From assembly GCA_023014365.1 (NCBI GenBank), contig JAEBUN010000004.1, positions 992,001-1,056,000 of the forward strand: a stretch of DNA of 64,000 bases, read 5' to 3'. The notes under the pieces were generated by a model. It had not been told where the DNA came from and did no database searches. It worked only from the letters and a program-made list of their open reading frames with translations. Below are positions 1 through 10,676 of this stretch, in pieces. The stretch is from Lepiota brunneoincarnata (taxonomy: Eukaryota > Basidiomycota > Agaricomycetes > Agaricales > Agaricaceae). The position numbers and the translations under genes were made by a program. Position 1 is the first letter of the stretch, and every line of letters starts with the position of its first letter.

Positions 1-1444
1 CAGCATCACCGTTCGCATTGTTACCATTGTTGCCAGTCAAGACATCAGAGTCCTGGATAAACGAAAATAGATGAGAACAATTCCCGCTCCAAAATGCAGA
101 AAACATACGGCATCGGGCTGACCATCAGCAGTCACTGTGAACTATTCGTATTTTTGGATCCGTTAATTATAGGTTTCTGATGAATGTCGAAAAAAAAAAA
201 CTCACGTAGACAGCATCGTCAAGGGAACCATGTTGAGCAATTGGAACAAGGACGGGCTGGTGGTTAGCTGCAGAATTGATTGACGACAGCTTGTATGAAC
301 CAGCGGGGAGACCAGCAGTAACGTCGGCGGTAAGTTGACCGTTTTGGGCAGCGGCGTTCAATCCCTTGAAGAAAGCGAATTTCTTGGGATCGGTAGGTGC
401 GGTCTGGGTAACGGAGTCCAAGAGCTCGACGACGACGTGCGAGTGACCTTGGATTTGGCCCTGGCCGTTGAGGAATTGGGGGGCGGCAAAGTAGTTTTCC
501 TGTGCGTTCACGAAGAAACCAGTCTGCATGTTTCGAATAGCCATTGTGATTGTAAAGGCATCGTTCTCCTTGATAACATCCCCGTTTTTAGGGGAGACGA
601 ATTTAGAAGAAGGCATGTTATCCGTGGAGGGGAGAATGCCCATGGGTGCCGGATTGCAAGAACCGTCAGCAATTTGCTTGCCATTCGTGATGGGAAGATT
701 GGGAACCGTCAAGCAAAAGTTAATGAAGTTGTTCGTCGAGGTCAGAGACGCGACCTGGCCTGTTCAATTCACCAGGATAAATAAATCTTCTAGGCAACAT
801 GACTGAACCCATACCGTCAGCAGGCACATCCTGACCATCATTGGCGAAACCTTCAGCAATGACCTTGGGGTCGAGGGCTTGATGCCAGTCAGCTTTGCTA
901 TACCAGAGGGCGAAGGAGAACTCACTAAGAGATTGCTGGGGATCCTGATTGTCATTGTCCCCAGCGTTTGTGTTATTGTTCCCTGCAGCAGCCTATGAAA
1001 TGATGGGTGGGGGGCGCTCGTCAATCCATTCATAGGATAAGCAGAAACTGGACTTACACCCCCAGTGTTCTGGTTGTTGTTGTTGCCGTTTTGATTCGCG
1101 TTCCCGTTTTGCCCTTGGTTGCCAGTGTTTCCTTTCGTGTTGCCCTGGGTCTTGCCCTGCTGACCACCGTTGGCATTGCCCTGCTGGCCACCGTTGGCGT
1201 TACCTTGCTGGCCACCGTTGGCATTGCCCTGCTGGCCACCGTTGGCGTTACCCCGCTGGCCACCGTTGGCATTGCCTTGCTGACCACCGTTGGCATTGCC
1301 TTGCTGGCCACCTCTGCCGAATCCACCGTTGTTACCAAAGGGGTTGAACTGGCGAACCTCATTACGAGAATTTTGGGGGGCAGCAGAACCGGCCAAGGCC
1401 ATGGAGAGAGCGAGAACGATCGATGTTGTCTTCATTGTGATCAA
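1..1444 (-). CDS. Secreted Gly/Asn-repeat protein of an agaricomycete family, 3' partial
   Basis: The gene starts with a signal peptide (MITMKTT or, 9 nt later, MKTTSIVLALSMALAGSAAPQ) followed by a low-complexity Gly-Gln-Asn-Ala block of 24-bp repeats. Introns with GT-AG ends follow the QNTGG codons near 1058, the PADG codons near 820, and the DDAVYV codons near 207. The conserved part reads NNFINFC..TVPNLPITNG..DGSCNPAPMGILPSTDNMPSSKFV, then an FTITMAIRNMQTG..FVNAQENYF and a GHSHVVVE segment, with IAQHGSLDDAVYV near the end. A further exon (VTADGQPDA) and a DSDVLTGNNGNNA stretch run off the left edge. I know this as a widespread secreted family of Agaricomycetes with no established function. 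This copy lacks the N-terminal LNGQDAIALN-type domain that the paralogue at 4339 has. Function cannot be inferred from sequence. Confidence 0.8.
1155..1315. repeat. 24-bp tandem repeat encoding GGQQGNAN units
   Basis: About six to seven 24-bp units lie head to tail inside the first exon of the secreted-protein gene. On the minus strand each unit encodes Gly-Gly-Gln-Gln(or Arg)-Gly-Asn-Ala-Asn. Units differ at a few third positions (for example ggcatt against ggcgtt). The array keeps long open frames on the opposite strand, which are shadows. Confidence 0.85.
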
Positions 1445-2483
1445 GTGAAAGAGCGTGAAGAGTCAGAAGGGTGAATTTGAACAGACAGGCGTATGAGATG
1501 TGTGCGAACTACCCAGTAGTACGATCCCTGATCGCTGAAGAGGGAGAGAGAGAAAAAAAGGCGAGGAAGTGAAAGAAAAGGCAAGTGAAAGTGAACGAAA
1601 GGATAGGGATGGGAGGTTGGGGGAGATGGCTATATACCCCTTGCAGTACAGCCTGATGGGAATCCTGTCAAAAATATTTTTAGAAATCACTGTCGGTGGC
1701 AGCTGTTGCGCACGTAGCCTCCTCCAAGTCAATTTTGAGTCGGTGCAACGGCGATGCGCCCGTCTCGTGGGCGCTGTTTCCGACGGTTTTTGCTCATATA
1801 TAGTCCGTGAAGACAGTTCCAGTGAATACACCGTCCCCGCGCGAACTATGCGTGGGCAAGAATCAAGTACAAAGTCCCATCTTCCTTTGCGACACGAACA
1901 CACGATCAAGACTGCCGAAGATGCCTGCATCAAAGATATCAAAGAGCCGCTAAGGATGCACCTGCCGATTTGACCTCGCAACGGCCGCCGGGGGAACGCA
2001 GCATGATTGCAACTGGATGATAGTCAGGCCAAAATTAGGCAACGTGGCCGGCTCACCCAACCTCCTGTCAGGAAGAAGCCCTCTGGTTCTCCACTAGTCA
2101 TTGTACTTTTGTTTTGTAGCGAGGAACACGCTCTTGTCGCCATGCCATTCCACAAGGACGATAATTCGCCAATAATCACGATCAAGGCCCCACGGTTTGA
2201 TTGCAAGAGCCATTGGAGCGGGCCCAACTTGGTGGTCAACGCAACAGCAGATTCGGATGAGAGCTCCCCTCCAGAGATATAACCGGAGTCAACGATGCTC
2301 CCCATCCTGATGCTCTGCTCTTCCGATGCATGAACAAAGTGAGCGTGCCGGGTAACGATGATGAGTCGGACTCACCCGGGTCAACGGGCTGGCACGGGCC
2401 GTGAATAACCATTGAAGGAGCACACAAAACGACCCCTGCCATTTGCTTCACCCCCGCCCTTCGGGATGCCCTCAGAAAGTGTC
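1445..2483. other. Intergenic, 5' side of two divergent genes
   Basis: No supported gene was seen. On the minus strand a TATA-like motif (TATATAG, near 1628-1637) lies about 190 bp upstream of the secreted-protein start. Overlapping open frames around 1463-1981 on both strands have no recognisable domain and no splice support. The part near 2007-2450 also gave nothing recognisable. Confidence 0.5.
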
Positions 2484-3662
2484 ATGATAGTCGATGCTGT
2501 GAGGCGTCCACTGCCTTGATCACATAACTGAATATTCTAAACCCGACCCTGCGGTCACTCTCATAGATCTTATTTGATATGGACGGGTAAGTATTCCAAT
2601 GCTTTCCGGTCGTACCGATTGCCAGCATGAAGCAAGCTGGCAATGATCTCACAAAGGCCCCATATCAACCATCATTCACCATTGTCACTGGCCCCTTAGG
2701 CATTGTCGGAGCTTAGGCCTGATTGATTGATCTATATCCACAGAACCCTTATAGACTCAACTCCGGGCGTCTTCAAAGCCTGGGAAACCTTCGCCACGGA
2801 CTATTCGCTTGGAAACTCGCGTACTCTCGTAGAGGCAACCCACGGAAGGAGACTTTACGACACGCTGAAGGAGTACTGCGGGATACAAGATGAGACCAGA
2901 CTACTGGTAATATAACTCGATAACCATTCTCCTCTCGGCTTACACTGTTGGCAAGGCAGAAATCGACCGTTTTGAGGACGAAGTGATCTGTGGTGGTCCT
3001 GCACCCCTTCCAGGCGTCAAGAAGCTTGTGTCACAGGTAAACTCGAACGACTCTAGAATAAAACCCCACTAACGAAGACCAATTCTTGTAGCTAGCTTCC
3101 CTTCCCGAAGTAAAATGGACTATTGTCACATCTGGTAAATTTATATACGAATCTTTCATTTGATATATGGAGGACCTGATTACAGTCGGGCGCACACAGC
3201 CTCTAGTAACTATGCCCTTCGAGCACTTGAGAGGGCAGGTATTACCATTCCGCGAGTCGGGTTGGTCACGGCAAACGACGTTTCACATGGAAAGCCAGAT
3301 CCTGCCCCCTATCTCGCCGGAGCAGCAAAATGCGGTGTTGAGGCAAGCAATTGTTAGTACCGGTTGATTGCTGTCGGGTCATCTGCTTACCCACCCGACC
3401 TCTGTTTAGGTCTCGTCGTGGAAGACGCGATTTCTGGACTAAAATCTGGCCGAGCAGCAGGAGCTCGTACTTTAGCTGTTTGCACCTCCACAAGTCGTGA
3501 AGCTCTCGAAGCTGAAGCAAAACCGGACTATGTTGTCAACAATCTCGAGAGGTATGTTGGCTACCAACTACACACTAGCCATCCTTGAGTGTCTTAATTG
3601 CCGGTAGCGTCTCTGTGGACGTGGTTGATGGCAGACTTAAAGTGACTATCAACTGGCCGTGA
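2484..3662 (+). CDS. HAD-superfamily glycerol-phosphate phosphatase (GPP/DOG-like)
   Basis: Eight exons can be joined without a frameshift: 2484-2498, 2567-2586, 2744-2906, 2956-3036, 3092-3134, 3200-3352, 3410-3551 and 3608-3662, giving 223 residues. HAD motif I is FDMDGTLIDS (nucleophile and acid/base Asp), motif II is the TSASSNY segment, the motif III Lys is in HGKPDPAPY, and motif IV is VVEDAISGLKSG. THGRRLYDTLKEYCGI and AGAAKCGV match the yeast Gpp1/Gpp2 and Dog1/2 subfamily, which dephosphorylates glycerol-1/3-phosphate or 2-deoxyglucose-6-phosphate; the substrate is not decidable here. The first exon is only 15 nt (MIVDA), so an upstream start is possible. The product should be cytosolic and act in glycerol (osmolyte) formation. 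Confidence 0.85.
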
Positions 3663-4338
3663 AAAAGTCAAGGACATACTATTGGTCGTAGGCATTTATG
3701 TATCTATGGCCCCTTTATCCTATTCCCTTTCCCCACCTGCCGAATTCACGATCACGGGGCGATGTTCGTTACCAAAGACGTTGATGGAGCTATTTTTAAA
3801 GCACCCTGGCCAAGGATGACCCTGCATCCAATGCTGTTGCAAGAAAGCCAAGTTTCATCCACCCTCACTACACAGTGATCGAGGGTTTCCTTCCATCGGA
3901 TGGTGTATGTGTTATGTTGCAGGCTGATCCTGAGCACATGGCAGAATATGTCAAACACGATTGTTACCGAGACGTTGTCAAGGCTTCCGATTCATCGTGC
4001 TGAGGTTCATAGACATGCCCTCAATGACCTCTAGTGGTCATAGAAGCGAAGAGGATGCAAGGCTCGAACTACACCTTGTGTACTCATGATTTCGCTAGTT
4101 GTTCGCTTGGCGGCGGGAAATGGATACAAAGTAGTAGACTGCCTTGTCTTCAGCTCTCCAGTTCGCATTTCTTTATCTTCTCTCTTTTGACCTTTTCTTT
4201 AAACGACCGGTGATCGTCCCTCGACGTCCTTTTCCTTCTTTAAAATCGCCCCCGGTTTCTCCCGACCCGGTGTCGCGTCCTGGCTTTATACTCAGTCCCT
4301 TCCTTGAGCTGATTCCAACTTCGCTTTGTAAACTATAA
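3663..4338. other. Intergenic, no gene recognised
   Basis: Open frames are short and carry no recognisable motif. It holds the 3' flank of the HAD phosphatase gene and the 5' flank of the following pseudogene, with a pyrimidine-rich stretch and CTTTATACTC near 4282-4291 as the only promoter-like signals. Confidence 0.4.
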
Positions 4339-5472
4339 ATGCAAATGCGTATCATTTTTGTTGCTCTTGCGCTTTCACTCGCCGCCTATGCACGACCCAC
4401 CATGGACCGCCGCGCCGATTAACGGACAGGATGCCATTGCCCTGAAGTATGCCATTAGCACCGCGACTTTCACGATATGATGGCTAACCCGTTAGCTTAG
4501 TGAGAAGTTCAAAACCCTGACGGCCAACTCCCCTTGCCAGGCAGGGGAAGACGCTTGTATTGGCCAAAAGTTCGCACAGTGTGTGAAAGGTAAATTTGTT
4601 GTTCAAGCATGTGCACCCGGCACAATGTAAGCACGTTGTCCGGATTTAGTAATCCTGATGTCATTCAATGGATAGTGCAGTTGCTCTGCTCTACCTCTTG
4701 TCAACAAACCGGGGACCACCATCACTTGTACTACTGCAGCCGACGCCGCGGCTCTAATCACTGCGGTATGTTGTGTTGGTTCACTAGGCTTGAAAAAGGT
4801 GGTGACTGGTGACTGTTTGCAGACTGGTGCCCAAGCCGGTGGTGGTAATAACGGCGGTAACAAAAATAACTCGGGCACCGGCACCCCTAGCGCTTGACCC
4901 CGACGTGATTGCAAAGGGTTTCGCAAACGATGGTCAAGACCGGCCCACCGAAGGACAAGTCGCCTCCCTGACTTCAACGAACAACTTCATCAATTTTTGC
5001 AAGACAGTCAATCTCCCTATCACCAACGGTCAACAAATCACTGATGGCTCATGTAACCCCGCGCCAATGGGTGTCCTGCCCTCGACCAAGAATATGCCAT
5101 CGTCCAAGTTCGTCTTCCCCAAGAATGGTGGGACCGTCGCCGCAAATCAAAAATTTACGATTCAGATGGCAATCAGGAAACTGGAAACTTTGTGAATGCG
5201 CAGAAGAACTACTTCTCTGCTGCTCAGCAGTTGAATGCTCAGGGGGTTATTCGCGGTCACTCTCATGTAGTCGTCGGGCAGCTTAGCTCGCTTGACCAGA
5301 CTACGCCAACGGACCCCAATGTATTTGCGTTCTTCAAGGGCCCCAACGGAAAAGCCAATGGTCAAGGAATTTTGACTGCGGATGTCGATGATGCTGTCTA
5401 TGTGAGTTTATACCTTCTCCACCATCTAGTCCTCGGTGAATTCTGATACCTCTTTAGTTTACTGTCGAATAA
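4339..5472 (+). pseudogene. Broken paralogue of the secreted family at 1-1444
   Basis: A signal peptide (MQMRIIFVALALSLAAYARP) is followed by a frame break near 4430, where GCC GAT TAA replaces the expected D-L-N-G-Q-D; the downstream frame then reads NGQDAIAL, spliced to NEKFKTLTANSPCQAGEDAC. After two more introns the conserved NNFINFCKTVNLPITNG..GSCNPAPMGVLPST part is intact until 5190, where FTIQMAIRKLET runs into a stop; the next frame continues GNFVNAQKNYF. The region corresponding to about 33 codons of the sister gene between LTADV and DDAVYV is missing. A final exon FTVE and a stop end it at 5472. Two frame breaks and an internal deletion against the paralogue make this a likely pseudogene; sequence error could explain single breaks but not the large deletion. 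Confidence 0.8.
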
Positions 5473-5715
5473 ATGATTGAATCACGCCTTCACGATTTAA
5501 CTATTTTATGGTGGAGCTAAGGATAACGATCTGGCAATCTTGTACTTAGTACATATATTTATTCCATGCATACCTGTGACGTCACGTCAATTCAGATACG
5601 ATTCGAGTCCGACAAATGCGACTGGTGCTGTTCGAGTTAATTACATAGTGTCTTAACGTTACGCATGGGTGGACGATCACAACACAGATTTTATGGTATT
5701 GAACAGCAGTCTCAT

Positions 5716-6594
5716 CTATTTGCTGGACTCGGCGTCCTCGAGAGGAGGGGGCCCATCGTCATCCGAGTCGTCCGCATCATCCTGGGCTTCGCCTTCTGGC
5801 TTGCCGCTATTCATCTCCGCCATCATCTTAAAATTATGTTAATTGGTGTGAGTGAGAGCAGGATTGCAGCAGGGAGCTTGCCTTCTCAAAGTCCATGCCA
5901 CCCATACCACCCATACCACCCATACCACCCATACCACCCATGCCACCCATGCCACCCATACCGCCCATACCACCCATACCACCCATACCGCCCATACCAC
6001 CCATACCACCCATGCCACCCATGCCGCTCATATCAAAGTTATCGTCTTCGTCAGCAGGTGCGGTGTCCTGCTCGTCTTCATCCACCCACTTATCAAAGTT
6101 GGTCTTGATGAAGGCCGTCCTGATTTTTTCTTTGGTCAGACGAGGCCAGTATTCGACCTTTTTCTCCTTCTTCTGGAGTTTTACGTCAAAGGCACGAGAA
6201 GTAAGACGTTTGAAAGATTTCTGGAACAGCATGTGAGAAAAATGTACAGCGCCGAGGGAGTAAAGCGTACTTCTGGGTCGATTTCAGCATAGAGATCAAG
6301 ATTGAAGGCATAGTCCTTGCGATTGGCGTCACTGTGTGCTCATCAGCAGCATCCAGCAACGAGGTCATGATGAGCAACCTACTCTCCAGTGGTGGCTTTA
6401 AAAGAGATCTTTGTGGGCTCGAGCGTGCATTCTACGGAGTCTTGGCGGATATCGGGAAGGTTGACAGTGAGATATACGATGTTCTAAGAAGATTTTAAGA
6501 GTGAGTGAGTGGTAATCGCAGCTGAAAAACGCACTTTATCCTCCTCAGAGTCGGAGCTGCGTTGTGCCCAAAGGACTTCCGGGTGGGTAGACAT
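5716..6594 (-). CDS. SBA1: p23/Sba1-type HSP90 co-chaperone
   Basis: The minus strand begins MSTHPEVLWAQRSS, the p23 N-terminal CS-domain signature, continues through IYLTVNLPDI and VECTLEPTKISFKATTG in a second exon, and through DANRKDYAFNLDLYAEIDPE to a last part with TSRAFDVKLQKKEKKVEYWPRL and NFDKWVDEDEQD. p23 binds the ATP-bound, closed HSP90 dimer and slows its ATPase during client maturation in cytosol and nucleus. The acidic C-terminus carries a Met-Gly-Gly array, then MDFEKMMAEMNSGK and a Ser/Asp tail ending LEDAESSK. Yeast Sba1 also has a Gly/Met-rich C-terminus, so the array is a family trait, but 14 perfect MGG units is long. Several short introns interrupt the gene; the start is fixed by the family N-terminus. 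Confidence 0.9.
5897..6031. repeat. 9-bp tandem array coding (Met-Gly-Gly)n
   Basis: About 15 head-to-tail copies of a 9-bp unit (plus-strand ccacccata with variants ccacccatg and ccgcccata) lie in the last coding part of the p23 gene. The minus strand reads MGG fourteen times after MSG. Length variation between strains is expected by slippage, always in frame because the unit is 9 bp. Confidence 0.9.
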
Positions 6595-6914
6595 GTTTGT
6601 TGAGTGGATCGGACAAGCAAGAGCTTTAAAAACTCGATGGTTATGTAGAATTCTCCAGAACGTTCAATCCGACCAACTAGGCAACCAAGTGATTATGTAA
6701 TTGACTTGTCCCTCTCTTTTCGCTTTGCCTTTCCATTTGCGTTCCGACCCAAAGCAATGTGGTAAGTTTCTTTCTCTCTCTCCCCAACTATTCATATCAA
6801 CACAATGGCCAGGTGTACGCGATGGTTCCTCCCTCTCCTTTTGCTCCCTCTCCCGACAGCACCGCCGTATTTTCTCGTTCTTTTTCTTCTCTCACTCACC
6901 ATGCATGCTAAGCC

Positions 6915-7616
6915 ATGGTATGTCTGATATCCAAGCTTTGCAGTATATATATATTGATCCCAATGCTTTTAGCTTCTATTGTATCATTCTCCTTACAACT
7001 CTTTTTATTTCCTCATGTTACTGGCAACCGTTTCCGCTGGACACTCCACTCTCCGTGCCGTGGTCAGGAAAATATCTCGACTTTCGCTGACGCACTCAAC
7101 GCAACCCTATCGCCCCAATACACTTTGCCCCGTCCCACCGTCATCCGAGCCGTCGATCGATGCTGGTGTGACCTGACGAACGGGGCTTTCTTTGAGCCCT
7201 TCAATGTCTCGCACTGGGAGTATCTCAGTGTGCAACGCTTGAAAGACAGCCTAGAGAAGCGTCAGCAGGCATCGGAGGATCTCGTGCATGAAGTGGCCAA
7301 GCCGGTCGACAATATTCCTGACGGGGATCGGCATCAAATTCTCAACGACAGTATCTCATCGTCCAAACTCTGGTCTCTGCTGTGGGACCGCAGCCCCGGC
7401 TTTTACAACCCCTTCTCCAACTACATATTCCCCTCGGAGGCTGATTCAGAAGTTGTGTCCCATGATACCGCTGCACCGCCTCCGTCCCCAATACCAGAAG
7501 CGGTGAACGTAATCGGCAAAGGCACCATCGAGACATCCAAACCCTCTCTGATACGGACCGAATATGACTTGCGACCATATGGTTTTGGCATCGTTTTAGA
7601 TTTCAGCTGGTCGTGA
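6915..7616 (+). CDS. Unrecognised secreted or membrane-anchored protein
   Basis: A single open frame encodes a hydrophobic N-terminus (MLLASIVSFSLQLFLF from the internal Met at 6964) and a soluble part with N-glycosylation sites (NISTF, NATLSP, NVSHW). Cys residues occur in RCWCDLTNG; the end is YDLRPYGFGIVLDFSW. I recognise no domain, but the RCWC..FFEPFNVSHWE and C-terminal YDLRPYG blocks look conserved rather than random. The start is uncertain: 6964 gives the cleanest signal peptide, and an ATG at 6805 opens a hydrophobic exon (MARCTRWFLPLLLLPLP) that could splice in, although no intron of normal size keeps the frame. No function can be proposed beyond secretion. Confidence 0.6.
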   Translation: MVCLISKLCSIYILIPMLLASIVSFSLQLFLFPHVTGNRFRWTLHSPCRGQENISTFADALNATLSPQYTLPRPTVIRAVDRCWCDLTNGAFFEPFNVSHWEYLSVQRLKDSLEKRQQASEDLVHEVAKPVDNIPDGDRHQILNDSISSSKLWSLLWDRSPGFYNPFSNYIFPSEADSEVVSHDTAAPPPSPIPEAVNVIGKGTIETSKPSLIRTEYDLRPYGFGIVLDFSWS

Positions 7617-7891
7617 TGGTGGTCGGGGGAAACGTATATGTTTGGTTTGGAGATGCCATTATTGCTCGTTCTACATATTATCCCGTCGTAGCATTATAAT
7701 GTAGCATAAATTATCGCGAACATGAGGACTTTGGGTGTTGGGTCATCGTGGGAAACATGCCTCAGAAGCAGAATTGAACGGTTCGCCGTGTTCGGAAGGT
7801 ACATCCCTCGGTAATTCTCTGAGGCACCCAACTTTGTATCAGTCCTCAGTCTTTCCGCCCTCCACAAGGCTTTTGCCTTTTGCATAGAGCA

Positions 7892-10503
7892 ATGGGCTCA
7901 GAATTTGGACAGAGGAGTAGCAGGGCGAAGGCCGTGTCTCAACAACACAGTCTCCAAGAGTCCGCCGGCGCAACCAGACTGGAACTTCTCCAGAATACTC
8001 TCCTTGCGCCCTTTAGTCATAAGAAGGCGGATTCAACTCGCATTCTGTCAGACTGTTCGTGCCCCAATCCAACTACGCGCCTCGTGAACTGACAATCCTC
8101 AACACACCGTTTCTCCAATTAGTGGCCCCAGTGATAATGACTCCGCGTATGATTAACTCTGCAGCAACCACGTCTCCCAGGCCACGCGCATCTGTTGGGG
8201 GTTCAAGCTCGAAAATCGACTTTGCGACACTGGGTCGGGCTCCCCTGCGCCTCGGTTTGGGGCCCAGATACAGAGTAACCTCGCGTGACCTGCAGATTGT
8301 CGAGGCAACGGATGAGTTGCTGGAGGCGGAGGTTCCGGATCCGGAAGGCGTTGCGTCAAATATCAGTCTCTTGCGTGGCTTTGAAGCAACAGTTCCGAGC
8401 TCAGAGAAGAGTCGGGTAAGACGGCGGCAAATGCGGAATGTGGACACCCCGAGGCTGGGACTAAAAAAGCTTGGTATGAGCGCAAGGGGATTGATGACGG
8501 AGGAGGAGGAATCATGAGAGCCAGAGTGTGGCAAGTGAAGAGGATGTAGTGGTCGTTGCAAAATCGGGTGTTGGCAAGGCTGCGAAGAGGAAGGGCAGGG
8601 CAAGTCTGAGTGCGGCGAAGCGATTAGGAAAGGAGGAGCTCTCCCGACAGCGAGAAGAAATTCTTCGGGACAAGGAGAATTTGTATGTTCGACGAGTAAG
8701 ATATCCTTCTTGCTCAGACGATTGCTACTTAAACTTTACAGAGTCTCATTAATAGTGAAATAGAGGAAATCACAAACAAAATTGCTGCATTGGATAATAT
8801 ACGGGCCAAGCTTGAACAGAATCTGCTCAAGCTGCAGGAAGACGAGCTCGAGTTGGATGACGAGTGTGAGTATTTATTTCTTGGGTTCACTTTGGTCTTA
8901 TACAGCGCAAACAGTGCAGGGCGTGAAGGAGAGAATAGAGTTTGAGCAATCTACTAGCAGGGCCTCGTCCGCTTATCCCTTGCATCTTCCGCCTACAACA
9001 CGACGCAGGAAGGGTGCGCAAGTACATCATTTTTAGGATGTTCTGGGCGCTCATCCATAACCAGGTCCTGCGTTCCTCCCTTCGGAGCACGAGGAGCTAC
9101 CCCCTGGGGTCGCCTTTATGGTAAGCTTAGCAAACTTATAACATTAACCTGGTCATAACTCAAAATGTGTGCTACTATTTAGACCCTTGAAAGTCATACC
9201 TCACCCATTACGGTGCTTGACTTCTCGGAGCCCTATGGAACACTTGTCAGTGTATCACAAGAGGATTCCCAGCCTCGCGTATGGGATTTGTTTTCTGGCA
9301 CGGAAATTGGTCGGCTGCGGGGTCATACTGGTGGCGTAAGGTCTGTCCAGGTCGAAGATCACATATGTTTGACTGGTGGTGAGGATGGAAACGTACGCAT
9401 TTGGGATCTCGGGAAGGTGGATGATGAGGGGTGGGGGGAGGGCGAGATGGTGGATCTGGCCGACGTTACGCAAGAGGAAGGAGATGACGACGGAGATTTA
9501 GTTGAGAAGCCCAGTGGAATTCGAGGCGGCAAGGAGAGTGAGGGCGAGGGTGAAACGCATGGACCTTGTATAAGGATCTTAGAAGGACATACAAAAGCCG
9601 TGACAGCATTGTACTTCGAGGATGAATGCTTGGTACGCTGCACGTAATCTCTTCAGGCCGGTCGTTTTGATTTCTAACGGTGATTTAGGTGACGGGAGCA
9701 TCAGACAAGACTCTACGGCAATGGGATTTGACGACCGGACAGTGTGTCATGACGATGGATATATTGTGGGCGATCTCCCATCCGCCTCTGAGTAACCCTA
9801 GTGGTGCACTGTCCAATCACTTGTTCTCTGGTGCGGCAGTAGCAGCGGGTAACTTCGCAGTGCCTACGCCTCCCGCTGCGGATGGAAGCTGGGATATGTA
9901 TACCGATTTCGTGGGTGGGGTTCAATTCTGGGGTTATGGTTTGGTTAGTGGGAGTGGTGACGGTGCAGTCAGGATGTGGGATAGTAAGCTGTTTCTTACA
10001 CGGAACCATTGACATTCCCTGACCAAAAACGCAGTGCGCACTGGTCAGGCCCATCGCACGTTGCTTGGACACACGGGGCCGGTGTCGTGCCTTCAATTCG
10101 ACGAGATCCATATTGTTAGTGGGAGTCTCGACAAGACTCTTCGGGTGCGTATGTCGAATGCTTTGGTATTGCCGGAGGCCTGATTAGACTATAGATCTGG
10201 GATCTGCGAACGGGTGGAATGTTTGAGACTATTAAATATGATCACGCCGTTACAGCATTGCAATTCGACTCACGGAAGATTGTAGCTGCTGCAGGTGAGA
10301 ATGCAGTGAAGGTATGTTTCTCTGCTCTTTTTTACTGGAGACGACTTGAACTTGCCATTGCCCAGATCTACAATCGCACAAGCATGCAGCAGTCAGCTTT
10401 GGTCACCAACGGGCATACTCGACCTGTTGAAAAGCTGCGTTATATGGACCGGTACTTGGTCACCGGTGGCCGGGATTCTGTGGTCAAAATCTGGTCTCTG
10501 TAG
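7892..10503 (+). CDS. MDV1: Mdv1/Caf4-like WD40 mitochondrial fission adaptor, with a frame break
   Basis: The N-terminal part contains [18 protein letters not shown] and [15 protein letters not shown], which I know from basidiomycete mitochondrial division protein 1. A coiled coil follows ([15 protein letters not shown], then [21 protein letters not shown]), then about seven WD repeats starting [18 protein letters not shown] and ending [13 protein letters not shown]. The adaptor bridges Fis1 on the outer membrane and the dynamin Dnm1. Introns include 8697-8741, 8868-8905 and others up to 10365. The frame breaks near 8500: GLMTEEEES runs into TGA, while the continuation [18 protein letters not shown] sits one base later, with no usable intron. 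The extreme N-terminus (7892-8140) is also unresolved, since two frames overlap there. Identification is firm; integrity is not. Confidence 0.8.
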
Positions 10504-10676
10504 AAATATAATACATAGAAATCTTATCCTTAATGACATGGGGCAACCCTGACCAAGTGACCAAGATTGAGGTGCACGTGACAAGTTCAACCACGCGTGG
10601 TGCAATTTATAGTACAAGAACTCCCACCGCAGGCCACTGTTCTCCCTCTGTCCCTATAGTTTCTCCTTCCAAATCT

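Noticed and set aside
1007..1474. Plus-strand frame of about 155 codons over the repeat array
   Set aside because: It is the antisense of the GGQQGNAN repeats; repeats in 24-bp units keep several frames open. The minus strand has signal peptide, introns and a family match.
5665..6292. Plus-strand His-Pro-Tyr and Thr-His repeat proteins
   Set aside because: They are antisense shadows of the Met-Gly-Gly array in the p23 gene.
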